Source: Verticillium longisporum
Lineage: Eukaryota > Ascomycota > Sordariomycetes > Glomerellales > Plectosphaerellaceae
DNA: 64,000 nucleotides
NCBI GenBank assembly: GCA_019188255.1
Contig: JAETXT010000003.1
Span: 1,612,001-1,676,000, forward strand
Reading direction: 5' to 3'
The position numbers were made by a program, and so were the translations under genes. The notes beneath the pieces are model-generated. The model saw only the letters and a list, made by a program, of their open reading frames with translations. It was not told where the DNA came from and made no database searches. Of the stretch, positions 46,412 to 57,860 are shown one piece after another. Position 1 is the stretch's first letter. Every line of letters starts with the position of its first letter.

Positions 46412-49400
46412 ATGGCGTCAGCTCACGACAATGGGTCGGCTGACGACCGGTTCCACGGTCACCCTCCCGTCATGGCTCCTGGTTACCCCATGGACAACAG
46501 GTCCTGGCAGAACGGCGGGCGCAAGACCCCGACAGCACCTACCGCAATCACATTACAGAATCCCCGGGGCCTAGAACACCTGGCATGAACGACAGACCGG
46601 AGCGGACTGAACGGACAGACCGATCACGAGACCGCGACGATACGAGATCGAGACCAAGTGGCGAGAGGCAGAGATCGAGGCAGCGGAGTGGACGGTCGGC
46701 CAGCGGCCAGCAGCGGACATGCAAGAAGTGCGGCGAGCCCTTGACCGGTCAATTCGTGCGGGCCCTCGACGGAACCTTTCACTTGGACTGCTTCAAGTGC
46801 CGAGTAAGCGCTCCACCACAGCATCAGCAACGTCTTGATCTAATATAGGCCCCTCTTGTTAGGATTGTGGTCAAATTGTGGCATCGAAGTTCTTCCCTGC
46901 CGATGAGGAGAATGGCGAGGGCCAATACCCGCTTTGTGAGACCGACTATTTCCGACGACTCGGGTTGCTCTGCCACCAGTGCGGAGGTGCGCTTCGTGGC
47001 TCGTACATCACGGCGCTCGACCGCAAGTACCACGTGGACCACTTCACCTGTTCACTGTGCCCGACTGTCTTCGGCGCACAAGACAGCTATTACGAGCACG
47101 ATGGTAACGTGTACTGCCACTACCACTACTCGACCCAGTTCGCGCAACAGTGCAATGGCTGTCAAACAGCCATTCTCAAGCAGTTTGTCGAGATTTTCCG
47201 AAATGGCCAAAACCAACACTGGCACCCCGAGTGCTACATGATTCACAAGTTTTGGAATGTACGGTTGTCGTCTTCGTCTGAAAAGGCAGATGTCCCAGTC
47301 GACACCGACGATCTCGTCGTACGCGACAACATTCGGCATCGAGAGGAGCAGATGGAGGAAAAAGTATATCGCATCTGGAGCGTCCTCTCTACATTTGAAG
47401 AGTCCTCTGCTGCGTGCATATCAGACATGCTGCTTCACGTCAGCAACGGCGCGTATGTGGATGGCGTCCTGGTGGCGAAGAAATTCATTTGCCATGTCGA
47501 GGTCTTGTTTACGGCCGCAGATAAGCTCGACTTGACCATGAAACAAGTCGATATCAAGGGTATGCCCCGATGCTGCAGGAAACGCCCCCTCGCTCAAAAG
47601 TTAGCTAACTCGACCCACCAGGTCTATCGTACGGTCGCGAGGCCAAACTCCTCTGCAAGAAGATTGTTTCCTTCTTCTCGCTGCTGTCGAAGACCCAGGA
47701 CACTGGAGCCAGGAAACTCGGTGTCACGCAAGAGCTGCTCTCACTGGTCACCGGCCTCGCTCACTACCTCAAGCTTCTCATCCGAATTTGCCTGCAAGGC
47801 GCCCTGAGGCTCGAGCGCGAGTCCAACAGCCTTGATGGCATTTATCAGTTTTTGGATGATCTGAGCGACCTCGAGGCCATTAAGCTCGACGACAAATCCC
47901 TCCAGGTCATGACGGGAACATCTAAACTTTCAGCCAAGGACTCGGACCATTGCGCCCTCTGCGGTAGGTCTGTGGAGGACGAGTGCGCACAAAACGGAGA
48001 CAAGCGTTGGCACATCACCTGCGTCAAATGCACAAGGTGCGAGACGGATCTGGGTCGAAAACTGGGGGATGCTCGCTTCAATGTTTTTGATCAGAGTGTC
48101 TACTGCACTAACTGCACCGGCGCCAATTCTGACGACTTGCTTTCTTTCAAGCACGTTTCGAAACTTCAGCAATACGTCTTCCTTCTCAAAGTGGCACTCG
48201 CACGATTGCTCGACATCTTGAAAACCAACGGTGCATTGCCGCCGCAGGACGACGACACTCCCATGAACGGATATACTCTTGGCGATGGCTCTTTAGCACC
48301 AGGCTCCGGTGATGTTCCGTATCTCAGCTCGGACAATCGGTCAAAATCGTATGCTGGCGATGCGCGCGAACATCAGCGAGAATCGTCCTACGAGAACACG
48401 CTTAACGATGTCCGCCGTCTGAGAAGCACTCGCCTGGATAAGCACTTGTCCAATAGCATTCGCAAGGCCAGGACCTCGCGTGTCATGGATGCAGACGGCA
48501 ACGACATGCAGGCCTCAAATGGAGGTGCGCTCGGCGGTCCGGGCGGGCAGATTCCTGAAGACATGGCTGTCGGCGACGAGAGCACGAACGAGAGAATGTT
48601 TGGTCACCAGGACGCGCTCACTCTCGACGACATTCCAAGAATCGTCGCGGCCGAGCAGGTGAAAGAACAATACCAACCCGGACGCCAAGATTTATACCGT
48701 TCTCCGGCAACGGAGCCCTTCATGGGACACCAGCGATCCCAGTCGACGGGGAGGCAAGCAGACGCACGCGCCGGTGACCAACCACGAGGGGGCGGAGGTT
48801 CTTTTCTGAGCTCTCAGCACTTGAGTACTTCAATGTGCGTCATTTGGCCGTGCTCCTGATGGCGCCTCATGTCGAGTCTGAGTTTACCATGGATGAGCTC
48901 CTGAGCTTTATCGATGCGAAGAAGCCAGCTACCTTCTGGAAGAATATTGGCAAGGCATTCAAGAATGACCGGTCCAAGGCCGTCAAGAAGAAGGGTATTT
49001 TCGGTGTTCCACTAGAAGTGATTATCGAAAAAGACGGCGCCGAGTCGACGGACGGTGTCGGCCCAGGAGCTCTGAAGATCCCTGCTGTCGTCGACGACAT
49101 CATCAGGGCCATGAAGGGTATGGATCTGTCAGTGGAGGGTGTGTTCCGAAAGAACGGCAACATCAAGAAATTGACAGACCTCGTTGAGAGGATTGATCGC
49201 GATGGATGCGACAGCATCAACCTAACAGAACAGCCGGTCGTTCAGATTGCCGCTCTGCTCAAACGATACCTGCGCGAGCTTCCGGACCCGCTCCTTACCC
49301 ACAAACTTTACCGCCTCTGGTTGACCATTTCGAAGATCACGGACGACAACAAGAGGATAAACTGTCTACATCTCAGTTGCTGCCTCCTGCCCAAAGCGCA

Positions 49401-50144
49401 CCGCGACTGCATGGAAATCCTCTTCTGCTTCCTCAAGTGGGCAGGCTCTTTCCACCAGGTCGACGAGGAGGTTGGCTCTAGGATGGACATCAAGAACCTC
49501 TCGACCGTAATTGCGCCTAACATTCTCTACACAAACGCGAAGGCGTTAGCCCTGGACAGCGATCCAATGTTTGCCATTGTGGGCGTCGAGGATCTGATCA
49601 GCCATATTGAGGAGATGTGCTTGGTGAGTACCCGACCACTGAGAGTCCCGTAGGTGGCCAAGCTAATCAGGCTACACTAGGTCCCTGACGAAGTCATGGG
49701 TCTCATGGATGACCCATTCGTGATCGCGGGCGGCAATGCCGATCTCTCTACGAAGGAGATTCTGAAGCGCTACCAGGACCGCATGGGTCAGAAGCCTGCG
49801 GGCTTCGGAGGCGACATGGGCGAGATTCACAACCGTCAAGACAACTCGTCTCGCCCGCCACCAACACGAGTAGACACGGATCCCGGTGTCTACAAGCAAG
49901 CCAGCAGCGTTCGTCCGGTGATGGACACACCTGCGCCCTTTAACAACACGCAGATGCCGGGCACTCCCCGCAGGGTTGGAGGGGGCCTGGCGACTCGGGA
50001 CATCCCTCGCCGTACGGGAGCCAAGGGAACCAGTACGAGACGGCAGACGCGCAGCTTGAGCAGACCGAGGGCGGGCCCAAGAGAGAATGGCGTAACTCCG
50101 GGTGGGGACGACCGAATGGGGTTGGAGTTGGCGGTAATATCTGA
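46412..50144 (+). CDS. RGA1: LIM-domain Rho GTPase-activating protein, Rga1 type (three 1-nt deletions)
   Basis: GAP for Cdc42/Rho GTPases in polarity and hyphal growth. Exons 46412-46803, 46863-47559, 47622-49623 and 49681-50144, about 1185 residues. LIM1 near residue 103 (CKKCGEPLTGQFVRALDGTF), LIM2 directly after (CHQCGGALRG), a partial third finger (CNGCQTAILKQF), then LIM near 472 (CALCGRSVEDECAQNG...CTNC). The RhoGAP domain is near 823-1020, starting FGVPLEVIIEKDG, with the arginine finger in EGVFRKNGN and VQIAALLKRYLRELPDPLL. The frame breaks at C4 46527-46530 (GGRKTP to DSTYRNHITESPG), T4 48802-48805 (into ELSALEYFNVRHL, just before RhoGAP) and G5 49981-49985 (into SPYGSQGNQYE, ending GWGRPNGVGVGGNI). 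One base added to each run restores a single frame. Start at 46412 is the first ATG in this frame. Confidence 0.9.
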
Positions 50145-51264
50145 GGTCTCACAACTGACGAGTCACCATGGGGAACCGATGCTCCGGCTTTGAGAGCGAG
50201 CTTTCAAGTGGATGACTGCGATGGGCGGGGGAACGATGTCACGAGAGGCCGACGAAGCACTGTCGGCGTCATCGTGCATCCCCTGTCGAGGAGACATTCT
50301 GGTTTGCTCGCAAGGGAATTCCATCTATTCGCATTGCATCACCGGCGGCGTTGTAAGCCTTTTTCTTCAGTTCAGTCCTGGACAAACCAAAAAACAGACC
50401 TGCCGTTTCCAGTCACCCGCGACCGAGCTTGTTTCCTCTGACTTCATGTGCACAAGCAAGTGCAACCTGGCGGTATGGTGAATTTGCGTTCCCTTCTTGT
50501 TGTTCTTCTGCCACTTGTGGCTTGCTCAGGCGGCGTAATTGTTTGACCATATTGTGAGCCTGGCGGTAGGCTGAGGGGAGACTGTTTGGGTTGTTATTTC
50601 TATACTGCTTCTTCAAATTCTCCCAACCACACCGTTGGGCGAGATTCAGAAGGCTTCGCCCTTGTTTGTGAGTATTTGTGCTGGTTCTGTCGTGCCAGGA
50701 GGGAGAGCAGCAGGGATCCGGGGGCGCTCTATGCGGTTGTCTCGGCAGGCTCAGCGATTGACTCGGGTTGGAGGACGCAACTGCAGTAAAGGACAGCAAT
50801 TGTTCTGCTTGGCAGACTCAAACGTGTCTTGTGGGTGGTGGGGAGATGTTTGGAAACGGCAACAGAGCATGAGTCCACAGGTGGTTGGGTGAGCACAGGA
50901 GGTCCCAACGATGTCTCCTCATAAAGGACAGCACAGCCGCAGCCTCGGCAATCTTTGCAATCGAGACGGCTGGTCACCTGCCACAATGTTTCTACCACTC
51001 GCATGTTTGACTCGTCGCTCTCTACGAATGCAAAGAAAAAGAGTCGTTATGTGTTGATTATGTAGTACTGTCCCATATCTCGTCGAAGGGGGTATAACAA
51101 CGTAGACATGGCACTATTCCAGCCGAGCCACTCCTCCTGCCATCCCCTGGGCAGGCCTCCTTTCTCAAGCCCCTTCCCTTTTCTTTTTCTCTACGTACAA
51201 CCCCTCTCTCGACATTCACGTTTCCTCTACTCTTGCTCTTCCACATCCCAAGGAAACCCCCTCC
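50145..51264. other. intergenic region between convergent RhoGAP and ERG26-type genes
   Basis: 1.12 kb with no supported coding region. Confidence 0.5.
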
Positions 51265-52564
51265 TCATACGACCTTCTCAATGAGGCCCGCGGCTTCTTG
51301 GTCTAGGAACCACCTGACGCCCCTCTTGATGCCGTCGTCGAGGCTCACAATGGGCCGGTAGCCGAGCACGCGCTTGGCCTTGGTAATGTTGTAGTAGCGC
51401 GTCATGCAGCTGAAGACGCAGCGCTGGCGCGTAAAGGTGGGCGTCTTGCCGAGGATGTGGAAGACGACCTCGGAGGCGAAGCCCAGAACGAGGCCGAACT
51501 CGCGCGGGATGGCCCAGACGTGGCTCGTGCCCTTGTCGCTGCCGGCGGGGCGCCAGGTGGCGCGCGTAAAGTCCCAAAAGTAAATGGGCGCGTCGTTGGT
51601 GACGATGAAGGCCTCGCCGTCGACGCGCTCGTGGTCGAGGGGCACGGTCGGGGCGCGGGCGGAGACGAGGAGCAGGCGGGCGGCGAGGAGGTGGGCGTGG
51701 GCTATGTTGGCGACGTGGGTGAAGTCGAAGAGGTTGTCGCCGTCGCCGATCTGGAAGCCCGTGCGGTTCTGCCGGTGGATGCGGATCATCTGGTGCGTCA
51801 CCATGGTGTCGCCCTCGCCGAAGATGCCGGCGGGCCGGATGGCGGTCGTCAGGAGCTTGGAGTCTTCTTGGCGGTTGGCGGCGAGCACGAGCTGCTCGGC
51901 TTCGGCCTGCGGGGTTGGGTAGGTCAGTCAGACTGTTGCGCAGGTTTTGATCCGTTGCAGTAGGAAGATTGGGGCAAAAGGGAGGAAGCGAAAAAGCGGA
52001 AAGAAAAGCGGAAAGGATGCCGACCTTGGTCTCCGTGTAGTACTCGGTCTGGGCGTCGCCGCGGATCAGGGGCCAGCGCTCGTCGGCGTTGATCAGATCG
52101 CTCTTGTTGTCGCTGATGACGCTGGCGGAGCTGGTGTAGACGAGGGCGGTGACGCCGGTCTGCTGGCAGGCGCGGATGACGGCGGCGGTGCCGTCGACGT
52201 TGACCTTCTTGAAGAGGTCGTTGGCGACGGCGGCGGCGGCGTGCGGAGCCGGACTGGCCGTGTGGATGACGACGTCGGGCTTGACATCCTCAAAGATGGA
52301 GAGCAGGCGGTCGGCGTCCGAGATGTCAGCCTCGTGGTAGGCGACGCGGTCGGCGTCGGGACGGCGGTTGCGTTGGCACTTGAGGTCGATGACAGAGACG
52401 GCCGAGGCGCTCCAGAGAGGCTCGTCGAGGATCTGGTTCACGACGTGGTGGCCGAGGAAACCATTGCCTCCAATCACGAGAACACGGCCGAGATCACGGG
52501 CCTTCTGCTGTTGGGCGGCGGGCGCAGCGGCCGCTTTCGAGGGAACAGTCTTCTTCTCGGACAT
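51265..52564 (-). CDS. ERG26: sterol-4-alpha-carboxylate 3-dehydrogenase (decarboxylating), Erg26/NSDHL type
   Basis: NAD(P)-dependent enzyme of the C-4 demethylation complex in ergosterol synthesis, acting at the ER; relatives belong to the 3-beta-HSD extended SDR family. Exons 52564-52025 and 51906-51265 give 393 residues. The Rossmann motif is VIGGNGFLGHHVV, the adenine-side acidic residue follows in VIDLKC, and the active site has YTSSASV and the YxxxK pair in YYTETK, spanning the splice junction region. Further family motifs are AIRPAGIFGEGD, FDFTHVANIAHAH and GEAFIVTNDAPIYFWDF. The C-terminus (YNITKAKRVLGYRPIVSLDDG) is typical. Some 3-beta-HSD relatives act on other substrates, so the sterol assignment rests on family similarity. 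Codon use is strongly GC-biased. Confidence 0.87.
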
Positions 52565-52792
52565 TGTGACTGCTTGTGGGAGGGGTGGAAGAGAGGGATT
52601 GGGGAGAAAGGGGCGTGGGAGTCGGGTGGCAGAGGGCGCAGAGAAGTCGTCGTTGGCCTGGCGAGATCTACGAGTCTGGGGTTGCCAGCACGTTTCTCTC
52701 GGGGGGGGAGCACGAGCAGGGGTAAGTAGAGGTACTTCAAGGTGCACGCGAAACGGCTGGCGACAAAGGGTAGCTCTACAGCAATCTCCCCT

Positions 52793-52838
52793 CATCTGGC
52801 ACCCATCTGGCACCCATCTGGCCCCCATCTGGCCCCCC
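52793..52838. repeat. 11-nt tandem repeat (CATCTGGCACC/CATCTGGCCCC)
   Basis: Four copies of an 11-base unit, the first two ending ACC and later ones CCC, followed by a C run. Confidence 0.85.
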
Positions 52839-53229
52839 ACCAGCAGCGGGGATGCTCGGTGAAGGTTACAGGGGCTCGATGCCTATTCTTCGCCTCGAGG
52901 CGGTCCAATTGGGGAGTTTTGGGCACAACCAGGGGCGGCCTTGAGATGGCCCCAATGCCACCAATGGATGTTGAAGGCTGTCGAATGCCAAGTGGAAGGC
53001 CGTCACTTGGGTGCTTTACTTTCCATTCCTTTCCCCCGTTCATCACGCCCTGCAACGGATACCTATCCATCAATGCCCCGGGACACAGAGCATCACCTTG
53101 AGGGACCCTTTCCAGACAATGTTCTGCAGTGCAGGCGCCCGATGCTCCAGAGGGGCCAACCCGATGCATCTTCCCAGCTTTGGGAACGAGCGACCCGCTG
53201 CACCTCCCAGGTCTTAGGTGCCGGTTATA

Positions 53230-53309
53230 AAGGTAGGGTAGGTACCTAGGTACCAATAAGTGCCTATCTAGGTACCTAACCAAGACACCTAGACTGAGGT
53301 ACATGGTAC
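53230..53309. repeat. GGTACCTAGGTACC motif cluster (densest in window)
   Basis: Four or more overlapping TAGGTACCTA-like strings within 80 bp of the divergent promoter between the ERG26-type gene and the pentapeptide-repeat gene. Confidence 0.75.
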
Positions 53310-53564
53310 GCTTCTGCGCCTCGGCATGTACCGTCAGTGCCACGGCGGCGAGGGGTCACCTGGACGACTTCACACAATATTGACTCTGCTGCCTGTCCTA
53401 TTCCCATACCGAACCTTGCGTTCCCATTCATCACCCACGCTTCATCTGCATGCGGCCTTTGGGCGCCTGCTCCGGTCATTTCTCAACAGCTATCCAGCTC
53501 ACGTCTTGGCTATGCGCGCTTCCTTGACGCCGCATCGGCGCCATCTTCAGAAGCCTGCGTGACC

Positions 53565-55184
53565 ATGGCCAAAGCTGCCACGACGGCGACCGACGACAAT
53601 GTCGAGATCCTGGTCCACGTCGCGGCCCCAGCCATGAGCAAGGACGACGCCACGTATAGAGCGCTAGCAAACGCGTACCTCGCCTTTCATCCAGCCTCTC
53701 GTACATCCCTACCTGCCTTGACCTCGCAGCATGCGCAACAGGGTCCAACGACACCAGAGCAGCAGCCGCCGTCGTCAAAGACGCACGAACCGTTCGGCCC
53801 CTCCTTTGAATCCGCAGAGCTGTCGTTTGAAGGAGCATGGGACAATGCCGACTCCCCTGGACTCGCAGCTTGGCCACAGAGCCAGCCTTACCAATCGCCA
53901 TACGCAACGGGCGCCCCGTCGCACACATCGCCGCCAGTCGACCATGCCGAGATGATGGATGCCGAGGACTCGTGGATCGCGCCGCCGAGCACCGTCCCAG
54001 ACTCAATGCCCTGGAACGACCTTCGACTGCCAGAGCTCTCCTCTCCCAGTCGCACAATGGAACACTTTCTCGGCCTGCTGGAAGACTGCTCGTCATTCGA
54101 CGACTCATCGCTCGACGATTCAGTCATGGGAACGAGTCCCATCCGACAAGGAGGGGAAACCGTCAAGTCTTGCGCCGTGGGCAAGGTCCCAATACCGGGG
54201 ATGCGCCCGCCACTGCTCCCGCTGCCGTCGCAGCGGGAGCCTTCAAGTGAGCTCTCTAATGTGGACTCGGACATTGTCGTCCCCGCATCCTCGTCCCTGC
54301 CTCCAGTCATGCGGCGTGGCCCATCTGGTTTTGTTTCAAGGGCCGAGGAAAACAGGGCCAAGGAGAACAGGGCCGAGGAGAACAGAGCCGATGATAGTAT
54401 CATCGAAGAGACAATCCTCGAAGAGACAATCCTCGAAGAGAACATCCTCGAAGAGAAAATCCTCGAAGAGAAAATCCTCGAAGAGAAAATCCTCGAAGAG
54501 AAAATCCTCGAAGACACGACTGTCGAGGACACGACCGTCGAGGACACCCCCCTACCCCGCCTGAAGCGAAATCGCCCCCATCATTCGCGCGCCGGTTCAG
54601 ATCCTCTCCCGAGCAAGCGCGCAAGGCTGCCCTCTCCAGATCGTCTGGCGCGAAGCTCAAGCGACACGGGGCCCGCGTCCCCCAGTCCACAGACCCCAGC
54701 CTATCCCTTGACGCTGCGTAACCCATCCGACTCGGCCTTCATCTCGCTGCTCGAGATCGAAGCCCCGGCTCCCAAGACGTCCGCGGCATCTCTCTCGCCA
54801 GACGACCTGATCACCCCCAACATGCACCTCCTCATGCGCTCCTTCGGCCTCCCCCGGCGCCTCGACTCGGTCACCCGCCATCGTGCCCTCAAGCCGTTCG
54901 AGCGCGGGTACTGGCTCCTGGACTGCGCCCGCTGGGAACCGGGCCTCGCTCAGCGGGCTTGGGGTTTCCTGTACAATTACATCACGGACGGATTCGCGGG
55001 CTGGGGCAGCCGTTGCGTGCGGGAGGCGGGGTGGCAATGGATCCGGTTCTGGAGCTTCGGCCATGTTGCCAATCACGTCTATCTCCTGCTCCACGTCGCT
55101 ACCGAACGGGCGATCAAATCGGAGGAGATTTCCTGGGTCGACGGTGCTGGCGAGGTCGTCCTGGTCACCAAGGGGCATGCATAG
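53565..55184 (+). CDS. protein of unknown function with in-frame pentapeptide repeats
   Basis: Intronless, 539 residues from the ATG at 53565 (GACCATGG, good context). I do not recognise a named family. The N-terminal 250 residues are Ser/Pro-rich and probably disordered. A charged tandem-repeat block follows: about four RAEEN-like pentapeptides (DNA 54341-54390), then about eight ILEEK/ILEET pentapeptides (54402-54511) and TVEDT units. A basic, nuclear-signal-like stretch comes next (KRNRPHHSR, PSKRARLP). The C-terminal 150 residues look folded and conserved: MHLLMRSFGLPRRLDSVTRH, FERGYWLLDC, then W-rich helices (GWGSRCVREAGWQWIRFW) and LLLHVATERAIKSEEISWVD. The repeat block suggests an extended acidic helix. 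Function unknown. Confidence 0.75.
   Translation: MAKAATTATDDNVEILVHVAAPAMSKDDATYRALANAYLAFHPASRTSLPALTSQHAQQGPTTPEQQPPSSKTHEPFGPSFESAELSFEGAWDNADSPGLAAWPQSQPYQSPYATGAPSHTSPPVDHAEMMDAEDSWIAPPSTVPDSMPWNDLRLPELSSPSRTMEHFLGLLEDCSSFDDSSLDDSVMGTSPIRQGGETVKSCAVGKVPIPGMRPPLLPLPSQREPSSELSNVDSDIVVPASSSLPPVMRRGPSGFVSRAEENRAKENRAEENRADDSIIEETILEETILEENILEEKILEEKILEEKILEEKILEDTTVEDTTVEDTPLPRLKRNRPHHSRAGSDPLPSKRARLPSPDRLARSSSDTGPASPSPQTPAYPLTLRNPSDSAFISLLEIEAPAPKTSAASLSPDDLITPNMHLLMRSFGLPRRLDSVTRHRALKPFERGYWLLDCARWEPGLAQRAWGFLYNYITDGFAGWGSRCVREAGWQWIRFWSFGHVANHVYLLLHVATERAIKSEEISWVDGAGEVVLVTKGHA
54341..54550 (+). repeat. coding minisatellite, 15-nt period
   Basis: Two adjacent in-frame arrays. The first encodes RAEEN, RAKEN, RAEEN. 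The second has unit ATCCTCGAAGAGAAA (ILEEK), nearly perfect at the DNA level for four successive copies, then diverges into GTCGAGGACACGACC (VEDTT). The near identity of the copies points to recent expansion. Confidence 0.93.
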
Positions 55185-55651
55185 CTGGGCACTTTTTCGA
55201 TTATCGGTGTTTGTTTGGTGGTTTATTTTATTTTATTTCTTTTGGGCTGGCGTCAGGTTTTGCATAGCGACGGGGGTTTGTTTGGATCATCCGCAGAGAG
55301 CATCAATGAGCTGGCATGAGTCGGTGGTTGGTTCTGGCTACGGTTTCCGTTTTGGAGACGATACAGGTGATGAACACACATCTCCGAAGAATAATCCGTG
55401 AGATTCCAAAGTATAGTATCCCGCGGCTGGTGTCGATGGTGCTAGGGTGAAGATGATTTCGCCCACCCACCACAAACAAGAAGGGGAAGCCATTCCTGCA
55501 CATAAGACAAGCATAAGGACCACGCCGCTGCCGGCCCATCTCCCAGAGGTCTACACACAGAGTACCGCAAAACCAGTCCAGTCGATAAAAAACGGGTCTC
55601 TACATCGTTCGCAATACACTACTACCACTCCAGACAGCATTATACAGTCAC
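55185..55651. other. intergenic region between convergent genes
   Basis: 3' regions of two genes. No coding region supported. Confidence 0.5.
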
Positions 55652-56749
55652 TCAAGCAGAGGGCGAGGCGGGCTTCCTCTTGACCTCCTTGTTGAGCACG
55701 CTCGAGACCTCCCTGGCGTAGCGCTCAAAGTCGGCCGTCGCGAGATCCTCGTACACCTATACATGGTCAGCGACGCTCCAGAGAGACCGTCAAGTGGAAA
55801 AAGCTTGGCTGGGCCTACCTGTCGCTGCTCCTCGCTCAGCTGCTTGTACTCCTCGGCAATGGTGCGCGTGGTCTCGGTGACGCTGCCGCTAAAGTCGCCG
55901 CTCGCCCAGCGCGCCTTGAAGAAGAGGTTGAGACGGTCGTGGGCCGCTTGGGCAGGCGCTCGTCGCGGATGGGGAAGCGGTGCGTGACGCCCCGGCCCTT
56001 GTTCAGCTTGCGACGCAGCACGTTGCGCGCATTGTTGGCGGCGGCAATGTCGGCGGGCGCGTGGCTCTCGACCCAGGCCTTGTAGGCGGCGTTGTTGGCG
56101 ACCTTGTTCTTCTCGGCGAGGTCCTTGAGGCGCTGGTCTGCCGTCAGTCTCTGTGCACACACACACACACACACACACATAGGCAAAGTACGCCTGCCAT
56201 TGCGTCTCCTCGAAACAAACAAACAGATGGCAGCGGGAGGGGGGCCAGGGGCTTGCTTACCTCAGTCTCGGCAGCGTCCAAACGTCTGTACTCCTCGGCC
56301 AGCTGCCTCGCGCGCTCGCCGAGGCTGGCCTCGCCAGACTTGATGTTCTGGGTCGTGAAGATGGTCCAGACCGTCTCGGGCAGCTTCTTCGGCTCCTTGA
56401 GGAGAGCAACCTTCTTTAGCTCGCGGACCTCCTGCGCGAGCTTCACCTCGGGCGCGACCTCCTTCTTGGCCTTCTTGACCTTCTTCGGCTTAGGCTTGGC
56501 GGCGGCCTTCTTCTTCTTCGGCGCCGCCTTCTTCGTCGCTGCCTTGTTCGTTGCCGACTTGGTGGTCTTCTTCACGGGCTTCTCTGCGCCTTCGTCGGCC
56601 TTGTTCACCGGCAGGCGGGCCCAGTGTGTCGTCGTAAAGGTGCGGGCGGGGATGCGGGAGGCATTTGGGGCTGCACGACAGAGGGTGCTGCTGGGCGCGG
56701 CGCGGATGACCAGGCGCTGGACGGCGACGCGACCGATGGCGGTCAACAT
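55652..56749 (-). CDS. mitochondrial HMG-box protein (one 1-nt deletion)
   Basis: Probable mitochondrial nucleoid or DNA-packaging protein of the Abf2/TFAM class. Exons (minus) 56749-56261, 56150-55819 and 55756-55652, about 308 residues. The N-terminus is a matrix-targeting sequence (MLTAIGRVAVQRLVIRAAPS, rich in Arg, no acids). A very Lys/Ala-rich stretch follows (KKAAPKKKKAAAKPKPKK). The first HMG-like block is ETVWTIFTTQNIKSGEASLG, RLKDLAEKNKVANNAAYKAWV. The second is RLNLFFKARWASGDF and SEEQRQVYEDLATADFERYA. The frame breaks between RFPIRDERLPK and AHDRLNLFFKARW, at about 55941-55952, where one base is missing. Exon 2 is 332 nt, one short of keeping phase between the two flanking introns. 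The first intron ends in a (GT)12 tract beside the acceptor. Confidence 0.82.
56156..56179. repeat. (CA)12 microsatellite inside an intron
   Basis: Twelve perfect CA units (GT on the coding strand), ending a few bases before the 3' splice site of intron 1 of the HMG-box gene. Confidence 0.95.
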
Positions 56750-57860
56750 GGTTGGCGAGGCTGGGTTTGAATGGGAGGAGCTTTAATGGTCACGTCGGAG
56801 GAGGGCGGGCAGGTTGTTGAATCACTCAGAGCTGGGGGAGAAGGCAGAGTTGGGATATGAAACCGGTAGTCGTCGTGGTGGTCGTGTGGTGCATGACAGG
56901 AATGTGTTGATAGGTTCACGCAGGTGTGGAAGCATGTTTACCTCCCTTGGGTACCTTGGCTACCTACCTAGGTACCTTGCCTTACTGGCCTAGGCACCTT
57001 GCCTTACTGGCCTAGGCACCTAAGGTGCTAGCTCCTCCTCCCTACGTCGTTAGTGCTCCCCTGAAGAGAGCTCATTCTTGGCTGCGCGCACAGACCGCTT
57101 GGAGAAGACGACCATCTCCTTTCGGGACCCTGGGACCCTTTCGTCATGCATCAGTCGCATGTTGACATGAGTGAGCCCATCGTTGGATACCTATAGCTCC
57201 AATCTACTGAGATTGATGGTGAAGAGCCCCTCGGGGCAGCTCGTGAGCCTGAAGGTAGGCGAAGAGCTTATTCTGTCGGTGAGATAACGGTAAAGCTGCC
57301 GTCTAGATCCGTGTACAGGTCAATCAGGTGGATGACAGTACTATACCGACCAACACGGGGCAGGCACAGGGGCTGTCATGAGTGACCATCCTGTTGCCCA
57401 ACGATTCCCAGAGCTGTACCCCCTTCCTTCAACAACCCCGAACGAGATCGTACCAAAGCAGAGGCTGCGCTGCATGATACATTTTGGGCATCAAAAAGAC
57501 AAACCAGGCCCCGACCAATCGACCTGTCGTACGCAGCAGAGGTAAAACATCTTGCGTTGTCTGTAAATGGGTTGAATCGCCAGGGAGGGGATGCTCGGTA
57601 CAGTGCCCTTTGCAAGCGTCTCATACGCGACCATCGTACAAGCTGTGTCACTGCTTGGAGACGAACAATTGTGTTGATGGGACAAAAAGAAGTTGGACAC
57701 CGCCAGAACATCGATTTCATTGTGCAATGGCAGTGTGCTCATTTCAAATCGAGTAAAGGTCGGCCGGCGTAGGTCACCATCGACAGCTCCATCACATCAC
57801 ACCACGCCTGCAAAGAGTTTACTACATCACCCCAGACCTCACTCTGATTGATTCCCAAGG
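56750..57860. other. intergenic region with palindrome-like motifs and a 22-nt direct repeat
   Basis: Promoter of the HMG-box gene on one side. GGTACC and CCTAGG strings are dense at 56945-57030. No coding region supported. Confidence 0.5.
56974..57017. repeat. tandem duplication of a 22-nt unit containing CCTAGG
   Basis: Two perfect head-to-tail copies, 56974-56995 and 56996-57017, each beginning ACCTTGCC and ending CCTAGGC. Confidence 0.95.

Larger units (their letters stand above)
52565..53564. other. divergent promoter region, with tandem 11-nt repeats and CTAGGTACC motifs
   Basis: About 1 kb between divergent starts. It contains the 11-nt tandem at 52793-52838 and a dense cluster of GGTACCTAGGTACC-type strings at 53230-53300. 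Confidence 0.55.
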
